Positions 45,917 through 59,194 of a stretch of 64,000 bases of DNA are shown here, piece after piece (position 1 is the first letter of the stretch; the number at the start of each line of letters is the position of its first letter). A program made the translations under genes and the position numbers. The stretch is from Novakomyces olei. Taxonomy: Eukaryota; Ascomycota; Novakomycetes; Novakomycetales; Novakomycetaceae. Where the stretch lies: positions 2,372,001 to 2,436,000 of the forward strand of contig JADEYG010000007.1 in the NCBI GenBank assembly GCA_016906335.1. The letters are read 5' to 3'. The notes under the pieces were generated by a model. It made no database searches and was not told the DNA's origin. It was given only the letters and a program-made list of their open reading frames with translations.

Positions 45917-46668
45917 ATGGCAGACGAATCGGCCGCCGAAGCCGTCGCCGAGAACCAAGAGGGCATAAGAATGCGAAAATTGCGTCAGGTACTTGAAAAG
46001 TCGGTTGAAGCAACGGTAAAAACCGTGTCCAAAGACAAATTTGCTTCCTGCTTTCCAGGCTTAAAAGCAACCGATCCTGCAATCCTGGATAGTGCATGCT
46101 CCCAGATCATGACATATTGGAGTAGCGCTTGCAATGTAAGAAAGAATTCTAGAGACGAAAGAGGCTAGAGAAGATTGGGCTTTATGATCTAATCTTATGG
46201 CAGAATACGTTTAATGAAATCATGCGCGAGAAAGACATGGCTACAAAGCTAAAGAATTTTGATGATATTTTGGATACAGCCAAACGAGAATCGCAAACCG
46301 ATCAGGTGTGCATGAAAACGTATGCTTTATTTCATTCGTGGACAGCCCACTAACGATAAAGGCCGTCAAGCATGCCTCCAGACGATATTGTTAGATCACA
46401 TTTGTACCCGTCAAAGCTTCGCGAACTACAAAAGCTGTGTAGAGAGCTGGAAGAGCTCGGTAGAGTCAATGCAGCTTTAGCGGTGGAATTGCAAGAGCAA
46501 TCAAGCTTAAACGACTCTGCGACGGCGCAAGTACAAAAAGTACTGGAAGATTTGGAGCAGGTGAGTTGCATGAGTAATGAGAAAGGCTAACAAATCAAGG
46601 CAGTGCAAAGTGCCGCATCACTACCAACGTCCAATCTGGAAACATTGGCCGGTATGAGCCGCGATTGA
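45917..46668 (+). CDS. NNF1: NNF1, MIND kinetochore complex subunit
   Basis: Four exons (45917-46135, 46204-46307, 46362-46560, 46600-46668) encode 196 residues (yeast Nnf1 has 201). Nnf1 is part of the Mis12/MIND complex linking inner centromere proteins to the microtubule-binding Ndc80 complex. It is a mostly helical coiled-coil protein. Key parts: RMRKLRQVLEKSVEATVKTV, FASCFPGL, CNNTFNEIMREKDMATKLKN across a splice, FDDILDTAKRES, then MPPDDIVRSHLYPSKLRELQ, which corresponds to the family xPxxIIRAHL, a helix LEELGRVNAALAVELQEQ, and a tail DLEQAVQSAASLPTS. Introns are 68, 54 and only 39 bp. The donor at 46308 (GTGCAT) is the one that restores frame. The protein diverges fast, so the call rests on order of motifs and size. 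Confidence 0.8.
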
Positions 46669-46886
46669 TGTGCCTCGCGCATGTTGCCAGTGCTTGCACA
46701 CAAGCTTACTTAAAAAAACGCGTAACAAGATTACTTGTCAAAAATACTTGACAGCGTTTAAGATTACTTGCCTTCCGTACCGATATTCTGGGGTAACAAA
46801 GAAACAGAGACGCTGTACCTATTGCGCGACAATTCATTGTCTTTTGAGCAAAGGCAAAAGGGTTAAATACGGCGGCGATTGCACAC

Positions 46887-48992
46887 ATGGACCCGTCGGC
46901 AGAGCAGTATAAAAGCTTCAAGCCCTACCTGGGCCTGAGGGCACGCTTGTCGCAATCGCTAATAAACAAGTATACGGTTATCGCGGTATATTTAATGGCG
47001 AGACTGCTGCTTTTCAGGAAAAGCGTGCAGTCTGCGCTCGCGGCAATGTACGCCCACATGAGTGACGGGTGTGTGCAAGCTGAAAAGGCTGCCAATGACG
47101 TAGTAAACAGCCAGATTCCTGTCGCGAGAGGACTGAATAAAGGCATACAGATTATGGTCCGAAATAGTTTGGATGCCAGTCACTCTGCGCTCGACGGACT
47201 TGTCACGATCGTCCATTCGATACTCGTGTTTTTGTTTAATCTGTTTTTCGGTGAGACTTTACTTTGACCGATCGATGGCTCGGTCTGTCAAAATTGTGCT
47301 AATCGAGTAGGAACGTACATTTGCCTGTTTAGACTAGTGGCTACTGGAGGCGCTACAGCTGCAATTGACGCGTCAAAGGACGTGATTGACGCGTTTAATT
47401 CTACTATTACTCGGGTCACGAGCGATATAAGCGGGGCACTTGGCACGTTCAACGGCCGCCTTGCCTCCTTCGAGTCCAGAGTGGAAAGAGCTGCGTCTTT
47501 CTTGGGGATCGATATCAATTTGCCAAACATATCTCTGCCCGAGCTCGAGGGTCTTCGTAACGTTACAATCCCTTCAACGGTCGGTGACACGTTGCAGCGT
47601 ATAAACGTGTCAGCTGCCTTTAATAATGTATTTGACGATATTCAACAGGCAGTCGACACGCCTTTCAATATGGTCAAACAGGAGATTGGCAAGTATTTTA
47701 GCTCAGTCGTTTTTGACGCAAATTTGCTCTCTGTTCCACGACGTACGGAGCCGGCTGTTTCCTGGTGCGCCTCCAAACCTTCCGTCCACTCCTTTACGCG
47801 TGCTGGCTACTCGGTTTACGTGACCTTTATTATCCTGATTGGCGTATTTGCCGTTTGTATGGCAATTGAGACAGCCGTGATGGAAGTCTGGACTTTCTAT
47901 GCGCTCGTACGAAGCACAAACACCTTTGTGGAGACGGTTCGCTCCGACGCCAATGTCGATAGTATGTCGGTCTTGATGATTGCCCGTTCCCCGCTTTTCC
48001 ATAAAATTTCAGGCAAATTTTCACAGAGGCAGAGCCAGGAACATCGTCGTATTTTGGCCGCCTGGTTCTTTTCTTTTGCTTTCCACGCTCATGCTCTAAT
48101 TTGCCTCATGATTGGCGCAGCAGGCTTATGCATTTGCCTTGTCGAGTACCTGTTTCTCGTCAGTGTGAGGCGTGCTACTCCCAGTATCGGTGTCGACGTT
48201 GGAAAAATGGCGTCGAGTGCAGTGACAGCTTTGAATGCACAGTCCAATCAATGGGCCAATGATGTCAATGCTGCAATTGATAATCAGACGATGGAAATTA
48301 ATGCAAATTTGTTTGGCTGGGCGAGAAGTGTCACGCACTCGCTAAACACGACACTAACGATATTTACAACTTCCATAAGGGACGCGGTAAATGACACGTT
48401 TGGAGATACAGTGATAACAGACGCAATTGACGGTGTTTTGAACTGCCTTGTGTTTGCAAAAGTAGAACGTATTGAGGCTGGTCTAACATGGGTTCATGAT
48501 AGAGCTCATATAAGCTTACCAAATGTGCCCTCAAACATGCTATTGTCGGCCGTTTACGAGGGCATGAATGCTTCTAATACGACTACTCTTGCGCCGTTTA
48601 GAAACTCAACAAGTGCTAGCGCTGCTCACACAACCTCTGCAAATCTTACTCGCGCACAGGTGGACCAGATGCAGTCGCACCTTGGCCAGGAAGTCACTAA
48701 TTCTAGTGCGGATGCTCTTTATTCTGTGCTGAATACGTTTAGCAGTTCTGTGCGAGAAGAAGCCCTGCTTTCTTTTGCTTTTATACTGGCCTGGCTGCTG
48801 GTCGTATTTGCGGGTGTTTTGCGCGTTGTTGTAACCGACATGAGGTACACTAAAGAGCAAAAGGCCAGCTTCGACATGGCTCCGTCTTTATCTAGTGAGT
48901 CGGTCGAATTTGCTGAAAAATATGACTCAGTAGTGCGTCCAGCTCTTGTTTTTCGGCGTACCGGACAGCGGCATTACCAGAGCTATATCTGA
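46887..48992 (+). CDS. PRM1: PRM1, plasma membrane fusion protein for mating
   Basis: Two exons, 46887-47250 and 47338-48992, with an 87-bp intron, encode 672 residues (yeast 661). Prm1 is a disulphide-linked dimer at the contact zone of mating cells that aids plasma membrane fusion. The start KSFKPYLGLRARLSQSLINK leads into a first membrane segment, with another near LVTIVHSILVFLFNLFF. A large extracellular loop with N-glycosylation sites follows, then segments at YVTFIILIGVFAVCMAIE and ALICLMIGAAGLCICLVE, a second glycosylated loop (many NxT/S), and a last segment LSFAFILAWLLVVFAGVL. Topology and the KPYLGLRARLS signature match the family. The cytosolic tail ends RTGQRHYQSYI. Its presence implies a sexual cycle or recent ancestry with one. 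The splice FFVATGG is phase-consistent. Confidence 0.9.
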
Positions 48993-49897
48993 TTTTGGCC
49001 ACGTTCTCGTTAAATCATTTTAGAATAGTTGTTTACTTTGTAGTGTTTTGGTACAGGACTGATTGCTTTTCACGCTAATCAGATTTTGTTTTACCAAATT
49101 TTTTGGATAGCTTTTGCCTATTTGTTTGATAATGCGACTCGTCTTGCTTGGGTTTTTACAGCAATAGTTCATTGCCGTTTTAGTCTTGTTACCTTAAACT
49201 TGTTGAACAGTTTTCTGTTCCATCTGGCATATTACCTGTACATGCTTTTAAGCTCTTTCAAAAATCCGGTTATTAGCTTTTTCGGATCATGTTCTTTTCC
49301 TGTCACTTTTCAATCCACCAATTGTTTCGTGAGAATCTTGAATTGACTGGAAGTGCTCCCGCATTATCAGCACCGAAAATTCGTGTTGGTGATTCCTGAA
49401 CCTTACCAAAGTTTCCAGATGCTGCTTCAATTAATGTAAGCTAAAGAAACTGAGAGCGCCTCCTGTTCCCGATTTTGCTCTTACTTTTATTCTCGTATCG
49501 CCCTGTGATGTCTTTATGCGTTTGCCCTCTCTGTATGCCTTGCATTAAAAGCTTTTTTCAGGTCTCCGCACTTTACTTTCTTTAATTTAGTATTAATACA
49601 TATTTCATTGTAATTCTTCGTATTTGTATTTCTCTGCCTTATTTTCTTATTTTTTTCGAGTTATATTTTTTCGATCCTTTGATTATTTTCTCCCCCTATT
49701 CCCTTTGGTTTTTATTATTTTCATATTGTTTCCTTGTCTTAATTTTTTGGTATAATTTATTTTGCTTCTTCTTTGCTTCATTGCTTTTTTGACTTTTCTT
49801 TGGCTCTTTCATTTAGAATTTTTAAATTTGTCCCATGTTATCTTAGGTTTAAGTTCTTTTTCTTTTGCTTCTTCGAAATTTTAGCCCCTTTCCTTTT
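48993..49897. other. T-rich transition zone before the satellite
   Basis: A 905-bp region after PRM1 that becomes progressively richer in T and C and poorer in A on the plus strand towards the satellite at 49.9 kb. Short TTTTGCTTC-like words appear from about 49760, suggesting decayed satellite material. No gene visible. Confidence 0.55.
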
Positions 49898-52800
49898 TTG
49901 ATTTTTTGATTTTTTGCTTTTTTTGCTTTGTTTATTTTTTGCTCTTCTGTTTATTTTTTGCTTTTTTGCTTTTTTGCTTTTTTGCTTTTTTGCTTTTTTG
50001 CTTTTTTGCTTTTTTGCTTTTTTGCTTTTTTGCTTTTTTGCTTTTTTGCTTTTTTGCTTTTTTGCTTTTTTGCTTTTGCGATTTTACTTTTTTGCCTTTT
50101 TTGCTTTTTTTCCTTGGTTTTTTTTTTTGCTTTTTTGCTTTTTTGCTCGTTTGCTTTTTTGTTTTTGCGATTTTACTTTTTTGCCTCTTTCTTTACTATT
50201 TCATTTAGGTTCTTTGTGTTTTTGGTCCCCCTGTTCCCTTTAGTTTTAGTTCTTTTTTTTTGCCTTTCGGCCTCTTTGCGTTTTTGCTTTTTTGCTTTTT
50301 TGCTTTTTTGCTCTTTTGTTTTTTTTGCTTTTTTGCTTTTTTGCTTTTTTTCCTTGGTTTTTTTTTTGCTTTTTTGCTTTTTAGCTTCTTTGCTTCTTTG
50401 CTTTTTTGCTTTTTTTGCTTTTTTGCTTTTTTTCCTTGGTTTTTGTTTTGCTTTTTTGCCTCTTTCTTTACTATTTCATTTTGATTCTTTGTGTTTTTGG
50501 TCCCCTTGTTCCCTTTAGTTTTAGTTCTTTTTTTTGCTTTTTAGCTTTTTAGCTTTTTGGCTTTTTTGCTTTTTTGTTTCTTTGCGATTTTACTTTTTTG
50601 CCTCTTTCTTTGCTATTTCATTTTGGTTCTTTTTCTTTTTGGTTCCCTTTTTTTGCTTTATTGCCTTTTTTGCTTTGTTTATTTTTTGCTTTTTAGCTTT
50701 TTTAGCTTTTTTTGCTTTTTTGTTTTTGCGAATTTACTTTTTTGCCTCTTTCTTTACTATTTCATTTTGGTTCTTTGTGTTTTTGGTCCCCCTGTTCCCT
50801 TTAGTTTTAGTTCTTTTTTTTGCTTTTTAGCTTTTTAGCTTTTTGGCTTTTTTGCTTTTTTGTTTCTTTGCGATTTTACTTTTTTGCCTCTTTCTTTGCT
50901 ATTTCATTTTGGTTCTTTTTCTTTTTGGTTCCCTTTTTTTGCTTTATTGCCTTTTTTGCTTTGTTTAATTTTTGCTTTTTAGTTTTTTTTGCTTTTTTTG
51001 CTTTTTTTGCTTTTTTGTTTTTGCGAATTTACTTTTTTGCCTCTTTCTTTACTATTTCATTTTGGTTCTTTTTCTTTTTGGTTCCCTTTTTTTGCTTTAT
51101 TGATTTTTTTGCTTTGTTTAATTTTTGCTTTTTAGTTTTTTTTGCTTTTTTTGCTTTTTTTGCTTTTTTTACTTTTTTGTTTTTGCGATTTTACTTTTTT
51201 GCCTCTTTCTTTACTATTTCATTTTGATTCTTTGTGTTTTTGGTCCCCTTGTTCCCTTTAGTTTTAGTTCTTTTTTTTGCTTTTTAGCTTTTTAGCTTTT
51301 TTGCTTTTTTGCTTTTTTTTTGCTTTTTTTCTCTTATGTTTTTTTTGCTTTTTTTTGCTTTATTGCTTTCTTTGCTTTGTTTATTTTTTGCTTTTTAGTT
51401 TTTTTTTGCTTTTTTTGCTTTTTTGTTTCTTTGCGATTTTACTTTTTTGCCTCTTTCTTTGCTATTTCATTTTGGTTCTTTTTCTTTTTGGTTCCCTTTT
51501 TTTGCTTTATTGCCTTTTTTGCTTTGTTTAATTTTTGCTTTTTAGTTTTTTTTGCTTTTTTTGCTTTTTTTGCTTTTTTTGCTTTTTTGTTTTTGCGAAT
51601 TTACTTTTTTGCCTCTTTCTTTACTATTTCATTTTGGTTCTTTTTCTTTTTGGTTCCCTTTTTTTGCTTTATTGATTTTTTTGCTTTGTTTAATTTTTGC
51701 TTTTTAGTTTTTTTTGCTTTTTTTGCTTTTTTTGCTTTTTTTGTTTCTTTGCGATTTTACTTTTTTGCCTCTTTCTTTGCTATTTCATTTTGGTTCTTTT
51801 TCATTTTGGTTCCCTTTTTTTGTTTTTTGCTTTTTTTGCTATTTTTGCTTCTTTGCTTCTTTGCTTTTTTGCTTTTTTTGCTTTTTTGCTCGTTTGCTTT
51901 TTTGTTTTTGCGATTTTACTTTTTTGCCTCTTTCTTTACTATTTCATTTAGGTTCTTTGTGTTTTTGGTCCCCCTGTTCCCTTTAGTTTTAGTTCTTTTT
52001 TTTTGCCTTTCGGCCTCTTTGCGTTTTTGCTTTTTTGCTTTTTTGCTTTTTTGCTTTTTTGCTTTTTTGCTTTTTTGCTTTTTTGCTTTTTTGCTTTTTT
52101 GCTTTTTTGCTTTTTTGCTTTTTTGCTTTTTTGCTTTTTTGCTTTTTTGCTTTTTTGCTTTTTTGCTTTTTTGCTTTTTTGCTTTTTGCTTTTTTGCTTT
52201 TTTGCTTTTTTGCTTTTTTGCTTTTTTGCTTTTTTGCTTTTTTGCTTTTTTGCTTTTTTGCTTTTTTGCTTTTTTGCTTTTTTGCTTTTTTGCTTTTTTG
52301 CTTTTTTGCTTTTTTGCTTTTTTGCTTTTTTGCTTTTTTGCTTTTTTGCTTTTTTGCTTTTTTGCTTTTTTGCTTTTTTGCTTTTTTGCTTTTTTGCTTT
52401 TTTGCTTTTTTGCTTTTTTGCTTTTTTGCTTTTTTGCTTTTTTGCTCGTTTGCTTTTTTTTTTTTGCTTTTTTGCTTTTTTTGCTTTTTCGCTTTTGTTG
52501 CCTTTTTTCTCTTATGTTTTTTTTTTGCTTTTTTTTGCTTTATCGCTTCTTTGTTTTTTTTTGCTTTTTTGCCTTTTTTGCCTTTTTGCTTTTTTGCTTT
52601 TTTGCTTTTTTGCTTTTTTGCTTTTTTGCTTTTTTGCTTTTTTGCTTTTTTGCTTTTTTGCTTTTTTGCTTTTTTGCTTTTTTGCTTTTTTGCTTTTCTG
52701 CTTTTGTTGCCTTTTTTCTCTTATGTTTTTTTTTTGCTTTTTTTTGCTTTATCGCTTCTTTGTTTTTTTTGCTTTTTTGCCTTTTTTGCTTTTTTTCCTT

Positions 52801-55578
52801 GGTTTTTTTTTTGCTTTTTTGCTTTTTAGCTTCTTTGCTTCTTTGCTTTTTTGCTTTTTTTGCTTTTTTGCTCGTTTGCTTTTTTTTTTTGCTTTTTTGC
52901 TTTTTTTGCTTTTTTTCTCTTATGTTTTTTTTTGCTTTTTTTTGCTTTATCGCTTCTTTGTTTTTTTTGCTTTTTTGCCTTTTTTGCTTTTTTTCCTTGG
53001 TTTTTTTTTGCTTTTTTTGCTTTTTTGCTCGTTTGCTTTTTTTTTTTGCTTTTTTGCTTTTTTTGCTTTTTTGCTTTTTTGTTTTTGCGATTTTACTTTT
53101 TTGCCTCTTTCTTTACTATTTCATTTAGGTTCTTTGTGTTTTTGGTCCCCCTGTTCCCTTTAGTTTTAGTTCTTTTTTTTTTGCCTTTCGGCCTCTTTGC
53201 GTTTTTGCTTTTTTGCTTTTTTGCTCTTTTGTTTTTTTTGCTTTTTTTTGCTTTATCGCTTTTTTTGCTTTATCGGTTTTTTTTGCTTTTTTTGCTCGTT
53301 TGCTTTTTTGCTCGTTTGCTTTTTTGTTTCTTTGCAATTTTACTTTTTTGCCTCTTTCTTTGCTATTTCATTTTGGTTCTTTTTCTTTTTGGTTCCCTTT
53401 TTTTGCTTTATTGCCTTTTTTGCTTTGTTTAATTTTTGCTTTTTAGTTTTTTTTGCTTTTTTTGCTTTTTTGCTTTTCTGCTTTTGTTGCCTTTTTTCTC
53501 TTATGTTTTTTTTTTGCTTTTTTTTGCTTTATCGCTTCTTTGTTTTTTTTGCTTTTTTGCCTTTTTTGCTTTTTTTCCTTGGTTTTTTTTTTGCTTTTTT
53601 GCTTTTTAGCTTCTTTGCTTCTTTGCTTTTTTGCTTTTTTTGCTTTTTTGCTCGTTTGCTTTTTTTTTTTGCTTTTTTGCTTTTTTTGCTTTTTTGCTTT
53701 TTTGTTTTTGCGATTTTACTTTTTTGCCTCTTTCTTTACTATTTCATTTAGGTTCTTTGTGTTTTTGGTCCCCCTGTTCCCTTTAGTTTTAGTTCTTTTT
53801 TTTTGCCTTTCGGCCTCTTTGCGTTTTTGCTTTTTTGCTTTTTTGCTTTTTTGCTTTTTTGCTTTTTTGCTTTTTTGCTTTTTTGCTTTTTTTCCTTGGT
53901 TTTTTTTTTGCTTTTTTGCTTTTTAGCTTCTTTGCTTCTTTGCTTCTTTGCTTTTTTTGCTTTTTTGCTCGTTTGCTTTTTTGTTTTTGCGATTTTACTT
54001 TTTTGCCTCTTTCTTTACTATTTCATTTAGGTTCTTTGTGTTTTTGGTCCCCCTGTTCCCTTTAGTTTTATGCCTTTCGGCCTCTTTGCGTTTTTGCTTT
54101 TTTGCTTTTTTGCTCTTTTGTTTTTTTTGCTTTTTTGCTTTTTTGCTTTTTTTCCTTGGTTTTTTTTTTGCTTTTTTGCTTTTTAGCTTCTTTGCTTCTT
54201 TGCTTTTTTGCTTTTTTTGCTTTTTTGCTTTTTTTCCTTGGTTTTTTTTTTTGCTTTTTTGCTTTTTAGCTTCTTTGCTTCTTTGCTTTTTTGCTTTTTT
54301 TGCTTTTTTGCTCGTTTGCTTTTTTTTTTTGCTTTCTTGCTTTTTTTGCTTTTTCGCTTTTGTTGCCTTTTTTCTCTTATATTTTTTTTTTTGCTTTTTT
54401 TTGCTTTATCGCTTCTTTGTTTTTTTTTGCTTTTTTGCCTTTTTTGCTTTTTTGCTTTTTTGCTTTTTTGCTTTTTTGCTTTTTTGCTTTTTTGCTTTTT
54501 TGCTTTTTTGCTTTTTTGCTTTTTTTGCTTTTTTGCTTTTTTTCCTTGGTTTTTTTTTTGCTTTTTTGCTTTTTAGCTTCTTTGCTTCTTTGCTTTTTTG
54601 CTTTTTTTGCTTTTTTGCTCGTTTGCTTTTTTTTTTTTGCTTTTTTGCTTTTTTTGCTTTTTCGCTTTTGTTGCCTTTTTTCTCTTATGTTTTTTTTTTG
54701 CTTTTTTTGCTTTATCGCTTTTTTGCCTTTTTTGCTTTTTTGCTTTTTTGCTTTTTTGCTTTTTAGCTTTTTTGCTTTTTTGCTTTTCTGCTTTTGTTGC
54801 CTTTTTTCTCTTATGTTTTTTTTTTGCTTTTTTTTGCTTTATCGCTTCTTTGTTTTTTTTGCTTTTTTGCCTTTTTTGCTTTTTTTCCTTGGTTTTTTTT
54901 TTGCTATTTTGCTTTTTAGCTTCTTTGCTTCTTTGCTTTTTTGCTTTTTTTGCTTTTTTGCTCGTTTGCTTTTTTTTTTTGCTTTTTTGCTTTTTTTGCT
55001 TTTTTTCTCTTATGTTTTTTTTTGCTTTTTTTTTGCTTTATCGCTTCTTTGTTTTTTTTGCTTTTTTGCCTTTTTTGCTTTTTTTCCTTGGTTTTTTTTT
55101 TGCTTTTTTGCTTTTTAGCTTCTTTGCTTCTTTGCTTTTTTGCTTTTTTTGCTTTTTTGCTCGTTTGCTTTTTTTTTTTGCTTTTTTGCTTTTTTTGCTT
55201 TTTTGCTTTTTTGTTTTTGCGATTTTACTTTTTTGCCTCTTTCTTTACTATTTCATTTAGGTTCTTTGTGTTTTTGGTCCCCCTGTTCCCTTTAGTTTTA
55301 GTTCTTTTTTTTTGCCTTTCGGCCTCTTTGCGTTTTTGCTTTTTGCTTTTTTGCTCTTTTGTTTTTTTTGCTTTTTTTTGCTTTATCGCTTTTTTTGCTT
55401 TATCGGTTTTTTTTGCTTTTTTTGCTCGTTTGCTTTTTTGCTCGTTTGCTTTTTTGCTCGTTTGCTTTTTTGCTCGTTTGCTTTTTTGCTCGTTTGCTTT
55501 TTTGCTTTTTAGCTTTTTTCTCGTTTGCTTTTTTGCTTTTTAACTTCTTTGCTTTTTTGCTTTTTTTGCTTTTTTCTT
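49898..55578. repeat. 5.7-kb hierarchical satellite based on GCTTTTTT
   Basis: The basic unit is the 8-mer GCTTTTTT, in pure runs of up to about 400 bp (52025-52445). Larger cassettes recur among these runs: (a) a block with GGTCCCCCTGTTCCCTTTAG, about nine copies (for example near 50225, 51970, 53143, 53770, 55275); (b) TTTTTCCTTGG followed by TTTTTAGCTTCTTTG, about a dozen; (c) TTGCCTTTTTTCTCTTATG followed by TTTATCGCTTC, about eight; (d) GCTCGTTTGC runs, notably at 55425-55500. The plus strand has almost no A. Since all stop codons contain A, all plus frames stay open (AFLLFCFF repeats, up to about 600 codons), which is not evidence of coding. Three 8-mers read KKAKKQKS on the minus strand. 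Confidence 0.96.
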
Positions 55579-57278
<1,700 letters not shown>

Positions 57279-57326
57279 ATATACTCATAAAAATATCCTA
57301 AAAGCATTCCCACGTCTGCCTGCGCA

Positions 57327-58889
57327 ATGAAGGCGGCTTTACGCCTGTTCTTATTAGCAATAGCGCTGGTAGCAACGGGTTTCATTGTGGTACGATCAAC
57401 AGAACGAGGTCTGACACAAGATCCTTATGGGGCGCTTCAAGACTCTGTCCAGTCTATAAGAGCAAGAGGCCGTCAATTTGCAGATCGATTTAAGTCTCAA
57501 GTAGAAGGCGACCTTAAATCTTTGCCATCAAGTCCTCATCGGCGGCGGATCTTTACTTACTTTGATGGCGGTTGGGCTAAAGACGTTTTCCAAACAAAGC
57601 TCGAGCTATTATCAGTATGGCGCAGAGCAATATACGCTGCCGGATTCGAACCTATGGTAGTCACGGGCAAAGATGCAAAGCGGCATGGCCGCTATCACGA
57701 AATCACTGCGGCCATGAAAGGCGTCTCCACAGAAGAATATTTAGGAATAATCGCAGTTGCTCAAGCGGGAGGTGAGATCTTGATGGATTTTGATCTAATG
57801 CCGATGGGAGAATTGCGAGACGAAACTCTGGGTTTTTTGAAGAAGGGGACGTTTGATAAATTGGCAGTTTACAGTCCGTTTAATAGTAAACTGATTACAG
57901 GGAACACTGCTGCTTTTGAGCGGCTGATGGAGGCCTTTGCCGGTCGGCGTTCACGCAAACAGGAATCATTATCGCCCTTGCATGAATCTTTTGCCTCTTT
58001 TTTTGAGGTTAATAGCAGCATTCCGGGCAACGGCCTTGCCGCCTACAATGAGGAGGCGGTAAAGCAATTGTACCCGGACTTGAAGGCGCAAGATCTGCCA
58101 GAGCTCGTCAATGCTCACATTCATGAAAACTTTTTACGCACTCGGCCTGACGGAATCGAGGTTTTAGACTTGAATTTGGAGGCACGAAACAGCCGTGTGC
58201 TGACAAATTACGCAGAGTATATGGTGCGGCAAATTGCAAAGTGCCCAGACAGTCCTCTGCCGAAATCCTGTCCGCCTAATAACCCTAAATGCGATCCCTG
58301 CTATCGGCTAAAAAGCTCAAACGCAATACGGAAGCGCCAGTCTCTGGCTCAGGGCAGTGAGGACGCCAGTTTTACTATAGCAGTCGTGCCTCATCCTTAT
58401 GTTTATTTGGCTTTGCTCTACAAACGCAGCCAGTTTACTCCCAGTTTTATCGTTAGAAGCACGGAAAAGAACCGTTGGTTACGTGTTGCTGGTGATTCTA
58501 CCGACGAAGCTGACAACGGACCGCAGTATTTCAATAAAAAAGTTAAAAGCATGGCTCTGCCCTCAACAACCGAGCCTTTCACATGGTTCTGGGTCACGTG
58601 GGAACAGCTGGAGCGGTACGATCATTTGAGTGCACTTTTAGGGTTTAAGATAAAGATGGACGCGGGCAACCCTTTGCTTCGGTACAATAAAGGAGAATTA
58701 AAATCGCTCAGTACTCTGCAGGAGGCAACCGATAAAATTGTGCGGGCCGCTTGGAAGCGAGACGAGACCTGTGAACAGATTGAGAAATGGAATCTCGAAG
58801 ATTACGATTTATGGCGGTTTCTCCGGGCTATTGCCGTACGTGAAAGTCGTGAACTCAAGGCAGTCGGCCTTGATTCAACAGGGGTTTAA
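57327..58889 (+). CDS. Type II membrane protein with glycosyltransferase-like DxD, function unknown
   Basis: A single exon of 520 residues. Residues 4-22 (ALRLFLLAIALVATGFIVV) form a signal anchor preceded by only a short tail, so a lumenal Golgi/ER protein is likely. The segment RRIFTYFDGGW and, near residue 150, AQAGGEILMDFDLMPMGEL resemble the N-terminal strand and the DxD metal/sugar-nucleotide site of GT32-like glycosyltransferases. A Cys-containing block (CPDSPLPKSCPPNNPKCDPC) and an aromatic block (FTWFWVTWEQLERYDHLS) follow. I do not recognise the family with confidence. The intact long frame, signal anchor and ordinary composition support a real gene. The DxD role is inference; a non-enzymatic lumenal protein is possible. 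Confidence 0.65.
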   Translation: MKAALRLFLLAIALVATGFIVVRSTERGLTQDPYGALQDSVQSIRARGRQFADRFKSQVEGDLKSLPSSPHRRRIFTYFDGGWAKDVFQTKLELLSVWRRAIYAAGFEPMVVTGKDAKRHGRYHEITAAMKGVSTEEYLGIIAVAQAGGEILMDFDLMPMGELRDETLGFLKKGTFDKLAVYSPFNSKLITGNTAAFERLMEAFAGRRSRKQESLSPLHESFASFFEVNSSIPGNGLAAYNEEAVKQLYPDLKAQDLPELVNAHIHENFLRTRPDGIEVLDLNLEARNSRVLTNYAEYMVRQIAKCPDSPLPKSCPPNNPKCDPCYRLKSSNAIRKRQSLAQGSEDASFTIAVVPHPYVYLALLYKRSQFTPSFIVRSTEKNRWLRVAGDSTDEADNGPQYFNKKVKSMALPSTTEPFTWFWVTWEQLERYDHLSALLGFKIKMDAGNPLLRYNKGELKSLSTLQEATDKIVRAAWKRDETCEQIEKWNLEDYDLWRFLRAIAVRESRELKAVGLDSTGV

Positions 58890-59194
58890 CCGGAAGCTTT
58901 TCGGTTTATTTGTACATACAATTAAGGCATTCGTATATTGCTGTGGCATTGAGATCTTGCCATTATTCACAGCGGCAGAGTACATATTTTGGAGTGTCTG
59001 TTGATGGACAAGGAAAAGGCAACTCAATTAAATAGTTTAGAAAAACAATTACGAACAATTCTATACACACGATGCAAGTCATGCCGCCCCAATCAGCGCT
59101 TCTATTTTACTAAAACCCCCTCTATACCCTCCTTATCTCTTTTTCTATGTATCTTTTATTTTATTCGCCTTTTTCTCCTTAATTCTTTTTCTCC
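58890..59194. other. Convergent 3' ends, 57327 gene and AAA ATPase
   Basis: A 305-bp spacer ending in a pyrimidine-rich run (59110-59200). No gene visible. Confidence 0.5.

Noticed and set aside
51320-53128. Open plus-strand frame of about 600 codons rich in Phe, Leu, Cys and Ala
   Set aside because: It is a by-product of an A-free satellite, where no stop codon can form; all three plus frames are open and the peptide is an 8-residue repeat.
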